A stretch of 64,000 nt of DNA from Sycobia sp. Sy_11. Taxonomy: Eukaryota; Arthropoda; Insecta; Hymenoptera; Epichrysomallidae. The stretch lies in NCBI GenBank assembly GCA_018907035.1, contig JACCIC010000049.1, positions 62,001-126,000 of the forward strand. The letters run 5' to 3'. The notes beneath the pieces were generated by a model. The model worked only from the letters and a program-made list of their open reading frames with translations, had not been told where the DNA came from and made no database searches. The position numbers and the translations under genes are program-made. This document shows positions 1 through 12,256 of this stretch, in pieces (the stretch's first letter is position 1; each line of letters opens with the position of its first letter).

Positions 1-784
1 AAAACTTATTATTTATGACTCTTTTGCCGAAGCAACCTTCGTTAAGGTATGTAATTAAATTATTACACAGAACTCAATGAAAGTATTATTTGTGCATATA
101 TAAATATGCAAATAAGCAAATGGTGATCTTTGATTGGCAGCTCTTCCGGAAGCATTATTTACTGGAAATTCTGATTCCTCGAACTCTTTGCAATATATAC
201 CTTGTGAGTTATGTATGTCACGCACCTACGCGAGGAAGAATATTGATTGTCGTGAGTGTTAACAACTCTATATACTATATATATATATTGTCACATATTC
301 CTTCAACTAAATTATAACGTACGTGTACACCGCATAATTAACCACCCACATAATCGTCCAACTTTTCTGGTACTTGAAAGCGAAGTGTTATTATATATTA
401 TGCATAAGGATCCATCAGGTATAGATCAGTCGAACAAAATTGCTGGACAAGCAATCTACTAAATACAGTCCGAATGGTCTTTCACAAATAACTTTGTCAT
501 TGTTGCTCTACATAAAGCACAATTTCACGTATACTCGGCTTCGGCAAACCGAACCAAACAATTCTCCCGATCAAAACAGCGGTGCGCAAGCCACCCTCGG
601 ACGCGCCGTACCCAAATTAAACCCCGATAAAAGCCACGTCTACAAATCTTATCTAAGCTCTATACCCAAGTCCACCCCGAGTCCATCGCGGTATCGCCTC
701 CTCGACACTAAAACCGCTCGGCACGACGCCCATACGATATGATCGGTGCTCGCGAGACTTTAGCGTGCTATACATGTACACACG

Positions 785-832
785 CACACACACACACACA
801 CACACCCACACACACACACACCCACACACACA
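785..832. repeat. (CA)n microsatellite
   Basis: About 48 bp of CA with a few CCCA interruptions. Confidence 0.9.
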
Positions 833-1097
833 CCAATATATTCAACGTGGAATGCGCGATAAAAAGCCGCCACATTATATGCGGGAAAATCATTAATTCT
901 CGGCTGAGCCGCCGCCGCCACCGGCTTGGTTACGCCCTCGTCGTCTCGCGTATACAGCATGCTGTAAAAAACCGCAATGAAACGACCGACGCTGAGTTCT
1001 CTCCACACTCTTTCCTTCCTTCCTTCCTTCACTATATCTCGTTCTTCGGTTATACACAGCTTTATATACCCTTGCACGGGTCGACGAATGTATGCCG

Positions 1098-1103
<6 letters not shown>

Positions 1104-1151
<48 letters not shown>
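1104..1151. repeat. (TA)n microsatellite
   Basis: An uninterrupted 48-bp TA tract. Confidence 0.95.
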
Positions 1152-1153
<2 letters not shown>

Positions 1154-2112
1154 ACGCCTCCTTTTTTTCTATAATGTTGCTACGAGAGTATTATAGATGT
1201 ATAAGGGGGTGCGGGGGGAGGGGTTAGTAAGTAAAGTGCATCGCGGAGAGAAACCTATTGCTTATAACGAAGAAAAACGTAAAATGTTTGTAGCCGCTAA
1301 TTAAAACGGAAGCGAGGTAAATGCAAAGTTTTTCGTATACAAGTTTTGCATAAAGTGTCGTAAAGACAAGGTTTATTTTATGCTGTACACGAGACACGAG
1401 TACATTACGTTCGCATAGTGAATTATTTACAGGTAACGCTGGAATGCCTACGTACAGGAAATTTTAGCATGATACTTTAGTAATGGAAAAACAATCGGAT
1501 TGATATATTTATACAGACCTTAATATATGAGAATATATATTCATTATATTTAATGATGATTCTGGTGAAAAAGAATGTGATTTGAAGTAGACAATTATAT
1601 AAAATCAGCTTCACAAAAAAATGTAATTGTGGGCAACTAATAACGGGAATATATAACGCAGTATGTTCTTTTGAGATTTCTTATGAATATGTGAACTCAA
1701 GAATTGAATGAATACGTCGACTTTTCTATTCAATTATTGCTGAAGAAGCCGAAGAAAAATCAATATCTTGCATGTATTTTGGATAACCAATTAATGTGAA
1801 ACCATAGGCTAAGGAAACAGTGAATTCTATCTTTTAAATATCAATTTCCTTGAAGTTTGTAAAAATCCTAAACCTCTCAACCTTCAATGTCGGCCATCGT
1901 TGCGCGTGCTCGGATTCTGTTATCATAAATATTAGCCTCACCTACTTGCATACAAAACCATCCTATAGTAAGCTATCTAATCTTTTCCCGTATAATGAGA
2001 AGATTTTGAGATTTTCGCGTTCTTTAATCTTAAAAGGAAAAACGCCAAACCTTCAAAATAATCACACGTATATACGTTCTTATTTCTTAGATGGAATCTT
2101 CACAGATGCGCC

Positions 2113-2337
2113 TTAAAAGTTGCTTTTGGCAAGCTCGAATAAATCTCCGCCTCGTCTACTTTCAATTGCGGGAATTAATGGATCGTATGCGTTTTTGGCA
2201 AACTTACAAGAAACATCCGAGCCCGCGACGTATCCTTTAGCGGGTTCGCCTAACGGTGCCAATTTATCTAATATAATATCGGTATACGTTGCAGCGTGGT
2301 TTTTCTGTATTTTTACCTCCAGCGGGCGATAATTATT
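2113..2337 (-). CDS. Unidentified Met-less open frame (75 codons)
   Basis: The minus strand is open from 2,337 to a TAA at 2,113-2,115. It gives a balanced, protein-like composition: KNHAATYTDIILDKLAPLGE, then AKGYVAGSDVSCKFAKNAYD, ending FELAKSNF. There is no start codon. It could be a last exon (a CAG acceptor-like site lies inside, near 2,310) or part of a decayed element: the sequence downstream (2,112-1,850) also contains short protein-like pieces broken by stops. I do not recognise it. Confidence 0.3.
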   Translation of the reverse strand, partial: NNYRPLEVKIQKNHAATYTDIILDKLAPLGEPAKGYVAGSDVSCKFAKNAYDPLIPAIESRRGGDLFELAKSNF

Positions 2338-3939
2338 TTAATGGGAACACTAGGACTACTCGAGTATTTCCGATAAGATTCCTTTAGATGCGTCGAATTT
2401 CACGTTGCAGATTCAATACAATGAATATTGCAGCGATCTGTTTATATTCTATTTTCAATGCAATATATACGTATAAATAAGACGGTTTGTATACATCGTT
2501 ATCTATCCAATTTGTATCTATTGGTGTTTATATGGATTCGCCTTATTCATCTGTATTAGATTCCTTAAAAAAAAGTTCGCTATTAAAATTCATTTATTAC
2601 AGAATATACACTTATCAAAATGAGGTCGATGCGATATTTCACGTACAAGGTGCAAAATAAAAATTAAACTTTAAAACGAATCAGAAAGACTCTATGAATT
2701 TCTCTTGTAGATAGAAGATGTAATAGGCTATAGTACCGATGATACAATATTCTACTCTACCTGCATCTTATTAGAAAGGTATCCTGGAATTCCATAATGG
2801 GTTATATTACGAAGAAATGTCGAGTTCAGTTTTGATTTACACTTGTATTAAATTCACTTTTATCATCTAAATTTGTTAAAAGTATAGAATTCCAATCATT
2901 CATAGGCCCAGTACACTGTGTGATATAAGTAGGGTTAGTGAACTAAACATGTAATGTGTAAATGAACCGTCCTTATAATCGTTCATTCGTTAAAAGTGAA
3001 TTATGACAAACGGCTAATAAGAAATATTATAGAATAAAAGCGAGACGTGGAGTGGCTAGAATATCCGCGATTCCCTGAATCCGTATACAGTTGCTCGGAT
3101 TGTTTTTTTTTTGTACGGTCCATTATACATCGCGTCGAGTGTCCCTTGTGCCGTCGATTGCTTTACAATCGATGTTCGCCGAATTTTTCTTCGCTCCTGT
3201 CCCATTCTGCATTTTTCAAATTACAAAAGCTTCGATACGTCCGTGCGCGGAATCCCTGCAAATTGGACGATCACATGCTATATGCTATCGTCGCGGATTC
3301 GGGCACGCTTACCTTTCCCTCGGCGAAACATAATATAAGCTTATTATTCTCGACGATTACTCTCCGTCGCTCTCCGTCCTCTCATTGATCCACGTCACTT
3401 TTTCCGCGTCTCCTATACGAAGGGCGCGACGTGCGTGCATATATATATATATAAAGAAAAGGACCTTTGTAATGGATACTGTATAGACGCATTATAATAA
3501 GTACGTAAGATGAGGCAAGGGAGGAAAGGTGTAAAGCAAAATCGGTGGGAATTGTAAGGTGTCGCGGAGTATGGCCTATTCATGCCCGGCCTCTTTATAT
3601 ACCAAGGGGGGAAAATGGGGAATTTTTAAATGCCTGGCCTATGTGCTCGATGGAGAAACCGACACGTCTACATACGCCGTGTTACCGAAATAAAACCTTT
3701 CCAGCGTGATCAATTGGGATTGATCGGCGCTAATGTTCGGTCCCATTACATTTTGTCACGCATGTTACAGCGATCGCGCGTGATCGTTATATCCCGATGG
3801 CTCATTCGCAACGACGACCCATAATTTATACATATCCGAGATCCGAAGGAAAAAATCTTTTAAGCGAATTTTTCGAGGTAGAGAATATAGAAATCAATGA
3901 GGCAGCGTGCGCATGTAATGAATAAATACAATATAATAA

Positions 3940-3942
<3 letters not shown>

Positions 3943-3985
<43 letters not shown>
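3943..3985. repeat. (GA)n microsatellite
   Basis: A 43-bp GA tract. Confidence 0.95.
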
Positions 3986-3989
<4 letters not shown>

Positions 3990-4839
3990 TGTGGTAATGT
4001 GGTATATAACGTTCCTTTTTATGCGACAATTGAATTCGAACTGCGGCTCAGGCGAATTTCCTCTTAGCAGTTCTTAGTACATTATCTTCTACGATAATAC
4101 CAATAATAGTGCGCTTCATGCAAGTGCAAACCTTAAGTAGGCAGTGCGGGAAAAATCCCACACTTTAATCGTACTTATTCGCAGCAAATAGTGTTAAACA
4201 AAACTACATCTACACTTTCAAACGTTTTTTTCAGTTTAATATATATATTTAGAATAATTTAGTAATGTTTCTGTTGGATTATTTAAGCCTTGTCTAAATA
4301 ACGTATCAAAAACCACTTGAGAAGCCAACTCTTATAGGATTGTAAATTATGTCCGGTCAGCTAGATCACGGTCTGCGTCGCCACTCTTTGCAACAATGTG
4401 CCGGGCAGATGTTTCGACTCTTTTTTTCATACCTCGACGTAGTGAAGATTTATGTGTTTATTGTTTTACATATCCGAAATTTTACTTGGACTTTTTTTTT
4501 CTTCAATAAATGCTTTATTCAGACAAAAATATTTTACAAATCATAAATGGATATAAACATAACAAAAACCATAATACTTATAATATTTATAAGAATGGTT
4601 GTAATACCACACTCATTACAATTAGTTAAGGATTAATATTTACATATGATAGCTTAATTTCTAAAAATGTATTGTAGCGTACAATCTTGTGTATAGTTAG
4701 AGTGTGTCGCTATAAAAGGTGGTTGTACATTTACAAAAAAAAATTAGCTATACTAATATGACATGTAAAAGACAGGAAGAAAAACAAAATGTATATAAGT
4801 AATAATGAATAATACTTAACGTAATATAGATTTTTTTAT

Positions 4840-6502
4840 TTAGTATTTGAAGTTCAGCATAGTTTTGGTGTCTTTTGCTATCATGTCTGTTGTGTATCTT
4901 AATGTCATATTATTTATGTATTTATAAAGTTTTTTATTACTATTCCTTCTAGGTATGTGGTATAGTACCGGTATACCATTTTGATTGCATACAAAGTTGT
5001 TTTCATCTAGAATTTTGAAATTGTTTACAGTTGCGAAGCCATTATTTATTGCGTCAAAGGATTTGATTTGGTTTGGTTCGTGGATTTTATTCAACAAGTG
5101 GTTGTTTAACTTTTTCCGTGCTTTTATATAGTTTCTTATTAGTTTAATAATAAAAATATCAATTCTTATTATTGCAGATTTATTGTATAATGTGATATTT
5201 GAAATTTTATTTTGTGTTCGTCTGAGAAATCTTTATACAGATTTAAGCTGCACCTTAGTATTTTCCGTTCGAACATTCTAATTTTTTCCATTAGATCTGA
5301 GTTTATATTGAGCCACTTTGGGCAAGCATATTAAATAATTGGTCTTATGAAACTTAAGTATGTGATTATTAGTACCGATTTAACATGGGCTATGTTCTCA
5401 TTATTGTCTTTAATCTTAAAATGTCTCCAGTTATTTTTTATGTTTTTAGGTTTCCTATTGCTAATTGGGTTACGGAACAGTATTGTCTCGCATTTACTAG
5501 GGTTTATCTCTAGATTCCAGTGATAATAATATGACTTTATTTTATCATATAGAAGTTGCAGTTTAGTCTGTGCATCAAATATGGTTTTACTGGCTACATA
5601 CACAATGAGGTCATCTGCGAAAGCTACCATGTATGTGTTTGTATCTTATGCGGGATTTAGTAATTTGAGAACTTCACCGCTATAAATATTTGAAGAGTAC
5701 GCAGTTTACTTGTATATAGTAGTTTATTAATATAGAACATCTATTGAAGGTATGCAGAGGTATGGTTGCGTCCAGCATGGACGGGCGTCATGATGCAACT
5801 GCTGAGTGTAGAGCCACGCGTGGTATATCAGCAGAGTTCAGAACATATAGGTGGCGCTACTATAGCTTGATTTATGATATACATGGACTTACACTTGTTG
5901 TTTTTATACTTATAACAATATGAAATAGTGTTGGTGAGTTGACTGTTCCTTGTTGTAGACCACGCGTGATATTATAGATTTCAGAGAAGTCAGTGAAGTT
6001 AAAGTTGATGCAGAATTTTTTATCTGTTATCATATTATATATTAGTTTAGTTCAGTGAAGCAGGAATTTGTAGTTATCTATTTTTACTATTAGATCAATT
6101 AAGCAGGCGCCTATAACCTCATTGTGCGCCATGTGCTTATTGATATTGGTTAACTGTAAATTAATTGCATGAGTCGTGGAGTGCTTGCTTTTAAATCCAA
6201 ACTGGTTTGCTGGTATTAACTTCATAGTGCTGCAGTGAATTAAAATGTTTTTATTAATGATTCTTTCAAAGATTTTACTAACTACTGGTAATAGACTAAT
6301 GGGTCTTAGATTGTCTAAAGTATTTGTCTGATCTGATTTTTTTTAAAATAATTGTGCGTGCTTGTTTCCATTGTTTTGGGAAGTGACTATTATTAATCAG
6401 ATTATTGAAAATAATGCTGTACAATTTTATTATCCTAGGTCGAATGTTTTTCATTACAATGCTTGGAATTTTATCAATACCGTATGAAGATTTATTTTTC
6501 AT
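4840..6502 (-). pseudogene. Non-LTR ORF2 reverse transcriptase (copy 1), broken and interrupted
   Basis: The order on the minus strand is: KSSYGIDKIPSIVMKNI (6,502 onwards, the RT palm entry in LINE polymerases) with FPKQWKQARTIILKK, then VAFADDLIVYVASKT (5,630 onwards) carrying the FADD catalytic block, then NPSKCETILFRNPISN, and a C-terminal segment at 5,097-4,840. Between palm and FADD an unrelated 227-bp LTR-like block is inserted (5,691-5,917). Multiple stops and shifts make it non-functional. Confidence 0.75.
5691..5917 (-). repeat. Probable solo LTR inserted in LINE copy 1
   Basis: This block has no counterpart in copy 2 and interrupts aligned RT sequence. On the minus strand it starts TGTTATAAGTATAAAA and ends CTCTTCA, the TG..CA ends typical of LTRs, and has an AATAAA near its 3' side. 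Flanks ATATT (left) and ATATG (right) are a near-match for a 5-bp duplication. No internal retroelement sequence is present, so it reads as a solo LTR; a non-autonomous element is the alternative. Confidence 0.55.
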
Positions 6503-7322
6503 TCATTTGAAGTGCCCAGCAATTTCTTTGGTGAAGATGTTATTTTTGTTATCCGTTGACGAGGATGCTGGATTATTTTTACTGAACTGTGCAAGTGCTA
6601 GTGCTGATGCAAAAAGAGTTTTTAAATTATTTATTTTAGTGTCAATTACATTGTGCAATGGTAATTTGCTAGTGTTTCTTTGGTAATTTTGTATTTATTC
6701 TGTGAAAATACGTAACTATAATGTTTGAGATAGTATTTGGATTATTAATGAGAAAACTATTATTATTTATTGTTACAAGTTCATCTGGATCTATGTTATT
6801 TAGTGTACTGATCAGCGACTTTAGGTTGGATTATTCGCTATTAGAAATTATAATATTAACAATAGAGTTGTTTTCATTTTTTCTAAATAATGTGTTTAGG
6901 TTTGGGAAGAAGTTAGCAGGTTCCTTATAATTTATTCTACTTATTGTATTTATCTATTGTTTATTAGAATCCTTTTTGAATTCGATGTTTATTTGATTTT
7001 TAAGAACTGTGAGAGTTATTTAGCTGGTTAATATCGGCATTCTTTTTATTATTATTTCTTTTTTTCAGATTGTGTATCATGGTCAAAATCTTACTCTTAT
7101 CTTTACGGAGATTCATAATTTTTTGTTGATTAGCGTATTCGTATGGTTAAATGTTTTAATTTTTGGTGCTATTAATTTGATTGTATGAGAAATTTTATTT
7201 TGAAGCTGGTCAATAAAAGATTCAATTTCAATATTACTAAGGTTTATGTGCTCGTTTATTTTGATATCGCATGTGCAGGATAAGGGCTCTTTGAATTTCT
7301 TCCAGTTTATATTTTTATAATT

Positions 7323-7853
7323 CTATCTATGTTCAGAATGGTCTATTAGCTTTAATGACGCATTTAGTATTAGATTTAGCTGAGTTGCTTTATGATCGCT
7401 AGCGTAATTGTGAGTTTTTAATTTTGAATCAGTAGTAATTAAGCTATTGTCAATAAGCGCTAAGTCTCGGTATGATCCAAATCTGTAAAATGTAGGGGAA
7501 TCTGCTAAAATTGTTTTCACTCTAAATTTTGCATGATTATTATTTATCCACTGAACTAAATCAGATCCCAGACTATTACATATTGTATCGCCTAATAAGA
7601 TATGTCTAGCATTGAAATCGCCTATGATAACAAATTTATTGTTTGTATTATTTAGTTTTAATTTATGGCACAGACCCTCACTCAACATATTCCTATTGTT
7701 TTGTTTTCCATATATACTAACAATGTGCAATTTTATATCTTTATTATTATATTAGAAACTGTATTACTTATACTAGAAACTAAATTTATGTCTGCCATTA
7801 TAAATCAATATCTAAATGTGGCGCTATTAAGTCTATTTTGTTTGTGTTAAATT
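7323..7853 (-). pseudogene. Non-LTR ORF2 endonuclease (copy 1)
   Basis: This is an apurinic/apyrimidinic-like endonuclease that would nick target DNA to start reverse transcription. The catalytic blocks are visible: IIGDFNARH, GSYRDLALIDNSLI (in the D..L position) and NYASDHKATQLNL, where SDH is the family's terminal catalytic motif. The N-terminal third lies in a different frame. Copy 2 has lost exactly this region, so this is the only view of the domain in the window. Confidence 0.75.
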
Positions 7854-7953
7854 TAACCATTTCTATGAGCTCCTTTTTTAGACTGCTAAATAAGAAAATC
7901 AGCTCATTGTTTAATTTTGCCGTTATGTTTGACAAGATATTCTGGAACATATC

Positions 7954-9092
7954 TCATCTAGACTGGACTGGTGGCTGCTTAGCTGTATTCGGTGGTGCTA
8001 CTATATTAGCATATGTGGTAGTTGCTGTATTAAATGTTGATGCTCTTGAGTTTGTTATATGGCTGTTGTGTGGCGGTAATATTTTATTTAATATTCTACT
8101 ATTCGTATCACTTCTTGATATTTTTACCTGCTCTTTAGAGATTCTAATGGCATTTAATTTTTCTAAGTATATTGAACAACCTTTATAACTGGCAGGGTGA
8201 CCCTTCACTCCACAATTAATACACTGGATGTCGTCATTGTCTGCTTTTTCTGTTATAGTGCACTCCCTCGGATTGTGTGCGGAAAGGCATATACAGCATC
8301 TGTATTTCATGTTGCAGTTAGATGCCACATGCCCGAATCTTTGACACTTCCTGCATTGAGTTATCGGGTTTTTTTCTTAAAGGTTCCCACTTTATTATCT
8401 GCCTTAAAATGACTTTGACGTTTGTGATAGTTTTAATCTCATTATCAGCAGAGCACTGGATAATAAAGTTTCTGATGTTTACATTCCTTGTTCTTAATAT
8501 GCTGATTTTTATGATGTTGACATTTACTAACTTCATTTTTAATAGTTCTGTATAGACTTCGTTTTCATTTGTGTATACGTTTAGACCCTTAAGCACTAAT
8601 GTTTTTGGTTTTACAGCCGTTGGTGTAAAGGTGAAAAACTGAATGTTGTTACAACACATAGTTTTTTTTTATTAGGTCATAGTCTACTATAGATTTAGTG
8701 ACTATATTAATTTTGTTACTACTCAGGTTTTTTATGGCATATTCAAAATTTATATTTAAATTTATTAATTTATTGATTATTTCATTCGCGTTCATATTTT
8801 CTATTATTATTGGCGGTGGCTTATTAAATGTTTTTGGATTCTTAACCTTGTCCTTGAGTTTTTCGGCATCCTGATAGTCATTTTTGTTTGTATTTTCTAA
8901 AATAGCGTCTATACCATGCGCCATTATGCTCTTGCGCTTCATCCCTTGTCGCGCTATCTCTCTATTGGCGTCCATGATGGCGTCTTCTTCTGTTGCTGGT
9001 TGTTGCACACTATTGAAACTATTTGCTTGTTGTTGATTTTCTTTGTTGCTTAGGTTTTTGTTTGATGAGTATTTTTTATTATTGTCATTCAC
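7954..9092 (-). pseudogene. Non-LTR ORF1 zinc-knuckle protein (copy 1), frameshifted
   Basis: Three overlapping frames (9,092-8,649, 8,659-8,318, 8,328-7,954) line up with the intact ORF1 of copy 2. The first holds the Asn/Lys-rich N-terminus and the ..PPPIIIENMNANEIINKLI region. The second holds the domain before the zinc fingers (FTFTPTAVKPKTLVLKGLN). The third holds the zinc knuckles, including CCICLSAHNPREC and CINCGVKGHPASYKGC. At least two frameshifts separate them. Sequence above the first Met still reads NEFTLV in another frame, matching copy 2. Confidence 0.75.
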
Positions 9093-9162
9093 TAGCGTAA
9101 ATTCATTAGTTTTTTTTATGTTTTTAAAAATATAAAATTACAAATACGAGTGTACTGCGCAT

Positions 9163-9175
9163 CCAAGGTTTTGCC
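9163..9175. repeat. Left target-site duplication of LINE copy 2
   Basis: CCAAGGTTTTGCC directly abuts the oligo(A) end (T-run) of LINE copy 2. It is identical to 14,989-15,001. Confidence 0.8.
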
Positions 9176-9724
9176 TTTTTTTTATAAATGTTTTTATTCA
9201 AGAAAATTATGTACATATACAGGTTGGTGAACAAACATAAGAAAAACCAAAATACATATTATCAATAGTAAAATGGTGACATAGGATAAAAGCCACACTC
9301 GTTACAATAAGCTTAATTTTAATTACATTTGTAGAGTCTTATAGATATACTTGTCACCTATTACAATATAATTATTGGATAAGTGTATCGCTAGAAAAAG
9401 CTGAGTCGTAAAGAAACGGAGAAAAACTAGCTGTACTATTTTATGATTTTAACAACAAAAAGAAAAGAAAGAACAAACGAAAAGAAAGTTATTATCCAAA
9501 GTAAGTTATTACAACAAATCTTCATTTTAGACGATAAGTTCTTATATGGACTTAATACTATTTTTGCCTGATTGCATAAGTTTTTAATTGTATTTAAATC
9601 TTCGCATAGTGCTGGCGTCTCGCGCCGTGATTTCTGTTGAAAATCTGAACGGCAATTTGTCAATATATTTATATATACATTTGTTACTGATTCTTCTAGA
9701 GATGTGGTATATAATCGGGATACC

Positions 9725-11480
9725 TTAGCGGTATATTATATAATTATTTTTGTCTAGTATTTTAAATTCATTTACTGATGCATAGCCTTTGTTTATTATT
9801 GTTAAAGATTCTGCCTCATTTGGCTCGTGGATTTTTTTAATTAAATGGTTGTTGACGTTAACTATTGATTTTACGTAATTCCTAATTAATTTAATGATAA
9901 AGATATCGATTCTAATTATTTTGGCTTTAGTATATAATTTAATGTTTGGTATCCATTTTTTATATGGATCTGTATATACACGATACAGTTTTAAACAGCG
10001 CCTTAGCATTTTTCTTTCAAATATTCTTAACTTTTCCATTAAATTCGGGCTGATATTGAACCATGTCGGACATGAGTAGGTTAGTATGGGTCTTATTAGG
10101 CTTAGATATGTAACTACCTTTCCTTTTTCGTTGATAGGCGAGTAATAAATATTATATATTTTGTTGAAAGTGTTGCTTGCTTTTGCAATTTGTGTGTTTA
10201 CATGTGCGGTGAAGCTGAGCAAGTCATCTAGTTGGACGCCCAAGTATCTTACTCGTCTTTTATGTGGTTTAGTTAAGTTGTCGTCTTTTATGCTGAAGAA
10301 TCTCCAGTTGTTTTTGATATTTTTAGGCATCCTATTGTTGATTGGGTTACGGAATAAAATAGTCCTCATTTACTGGGGTTTATCTCTAGGTTTCAGTTAC
10401 TGTAGTAATTTTTAATTCTATCGTATATTATCTGCAGTTTAGACTCCGCGTGCAATACAGTTTTATTGGTTGTGTATATTATGAGGTCATCCGCGAACGC
10501 TATTGAATAATGGTTTTTATCGATGTCGCGATTGTTTATTTTCAAGATCTCGCTGTTGAAGATATTGAATAGTGTTGGAGAATTTGCCGTTCCTTGTTGG
10601 AGCCCTCTAGTAATGGTGTATTTTTCTATAGAATCATTGAAGATAAAATTGATATCGAATTATTTATGAGTTATTAATTTTGTAGATTAGGGATTCTGGC
10701 CAAACACTATCAAAGGCTTTTTGTATGTCTATTAAGCATGCGGATATAACCTCACTTTTGGCCATGTGGCTATTTATGTTTGTCAACAGTAAATTAATTG
10801 CATGTATGCTTGAGTGTTTTGTTTTTAATGATTCCTGTTTGTTTTTGATTCCTGATACTTCTTTCAGGTTTGTGAAGATTTTTAATTCATCGTTCCTTGG
10901 GTTATTTGCTGGATTGTTACTATTAAATTATGTTAATTGATTTTTCAGCGTAGTTAGTTTGTTATTAATTATTTTATGGTATGGTAGATTGTATGTATGT
11001 TTAGTGTATTTATTTTATGAAAGTCTGTGCCTATCATGGATGCTGTAGTGTGTGGGTTGTTAACATAAAGCGTGTTGTTAGTTAGGTTTTTAAAATCATT
11101 TGTGTCTATTTCATTCAGTTTACAGTTATGGTTTTTTAACGTGTTCCATTCACTTCTGTTTATTATTAGGTGATCTATGCTATTATTGTTATTTCTTTTG
11201 AAAAGTTTGTTTATATTGGGGAAAAAACTCGCTGATTCTTATAATTTATGTTTTTAATGTGCTTGCCCATTGTTTATTAGCTTCTTTTTTAAATTCACTA
11301 TTGATTTGGCTTTTAATTATTGATAGAGTATTGTTTAAGCTAAGTATTAATCTGTTAAGTCTGATTTATTATTTCTATTTTTCAGGTTGTGTAACATTGT
11401 TAGAATCCTGCTTTTGTCTTTACGGAGCTTCATAATTTCTTTATTGACTAACTTGGGGTTGTAAAATTTCGCAATCTGAA
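9725..11480 (-). pseudogene. Non-LTR ORF2 reverse transcriptase and C-terminal region (copy 2), broken
   Basis: This is the continuation of copy 2 after the nested insertions. The order on the minus strand is: a linker with LVNKEIMKLRKDKSRILTM (about 11,465-11,400), degraded RT palm segments, the RT catalytic block AFADDLIIY (about 10,512-10,480), then a long open C-terminal frame (10,369-9,725) with YLGVQLDD and LRPILTYSCPTWF type motifs of LINE reverse transcriptases. Stops and frameshifts between these blocks make it non-functional. The right-hand junction with the Copia remnant is uncertain within 11,455-11,530. Confidence 0.75.
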
Positions 11481-11530
11481 TAATGATAAAATTGAACAGC
11501 ACATACCTTGCAAAACAAAAGCGAAAATTG

Positions 11531-11748
11531 AGGCCTACGATGGCTCGATCGCTAGAGCGAAGGACTAGTAACTTGGTGATCCGAGTTCAAATCCCGGTCT
11601 CGGCCGATTGACACAAGCACCGCTGTAATAATTTACATGTGCTTTGTTTACAAACACATCGTAGACCTCCGTCGCTGATTAGCACCAATATTTGGAAGCA
11701 TAAATAGAGCGACGTTAAATAACATAAAATAAAAAAAAAAAAAAAAAT
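11531..11748 (+). mobile_element. tRNA-derived SINE with poly(A) tail
   Basis: The head (11,531-11,606) carries RNA polymerase III promoter boxes like a tRNA: an A-box-like TGGCTCGATCGC and a B box GAGTTCAAATCC. The body is unrelated (11,607-11,720). The tail is CATAAAATA followed by an A-run ending near 11,748. Flanks are an imperfect 12-bp direct repeat: AAGCGAAAATTG at 11,519-11,530 and AAGCAGAAATTG at 11,749-11,760 (10 of 12 match), read as a target duplication. It is inserted in the Copia protease region. Confidence 0.8.
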
Positions 11749-11795
11749 AAGCAGAAATTGTTTAATGGTGTGTCGAATTCATTACAGTCGCAGAA

Positions 11796-12122
11796 TCATT
11801 CACGATGACGGAACATATGATCCGATGCGCTCGAATCAATCAGCCAAGTATCATCTTTAAAATTATTGCTGCTTCCTAATAGTGCTACTTTTTCTATTTC
11901 CTTTTCTTCTGGATCACACTGCATTACACTAGCTCTTCTTTCTTGAGTATTCCGTTGTTTGTCCTTTTTATAACAATTTTTGGAAAGATGTCCTTTTGAG
12001 CTACATATTTTACAGCCAACACAATTTTTACGGATATGATCAGTCAGCCCACACGTATAACAGCCAGAATTTATGAATAATAACTCCTTTTTGGTATAAT
12101 TATTTCTATTCGAATTATACAC
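11796..12122 (-). pseudogene. Copia gag zinc knuckles and protease start
   Basis: This frame shows two CCHC zinc knuckles, CYTCGLTDHIRKNC and CKICSSKGHLSKNC, followed after ~45 residues by WLIDSSASDHM. The last is the aspartic protease motif of Copia elements, where DSGASDHM is usual; the Gly to Ser change suggests inactivation. The frame ends soon after, and the continuing sequence (EFDTPLNN) is interrupted by the SINE. Confidence 0.75.
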
Positions 12123-12256
12123 TTTACGATTTTTCTTGTAGCTAGTTGGCCCCCTTCTTGAATATAATGCTACATTTTCTTCAGGCTTACTGTCTTCTTG
12201 TTATCTTAATTCTTCCGTCATCAATCGTGTGCTTAAATTTTCAAACGTTTTTTTGA

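Larger units (their letters stand above)
1152..4491. other. AT-rich stretch without supported genes
   Basis: It holds the unidentified open frame at 2,113-2,337 and a (GA)n tract. Other open frames (for example 3,047-3,388, plus) are short, Met-initiated by chance, overlap each other in several frames, and resemble nothing I know. Confidence 0.5.
4492..9128 (-). mobile_element. Jockey/X-type non-LTR retrotransposon, copy 1, degenerate
   Basis: This is a second, more decayed member of the same broad family as the element to its right, in the same orientation. Its 3' oligo(A) is the T-run at 4,492-4,500. The 3' terminal ~70 nt resemble the end of copy 2 (ATAAATGYTTTATTCA). Homology to copy 2 fades at the 5' side near 9,128, close to the ORF1 start, so it appears 5'-truncated. 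It contains broken ORF1 (9,092-7,954), endonuclease (7,850-7,323), RT segments (6,502-5,331) and a C-terminal part (5,097-4,840). A probable solo LTR sits inside the RT. Confidence 0.8.

Noticed and set aside
739..1227. 162-codon plus-strand open frame
   Set aside because: It consists largely of Thr-His repeats from (CA)n and Tyr-Ile repeats from (TA)n.
11531..11606. Candidate tRNA gene
   Set aside because: A and B boxes are present, but the acceptor stem does not pair and the sequence continues into a SINE body with an A tail.
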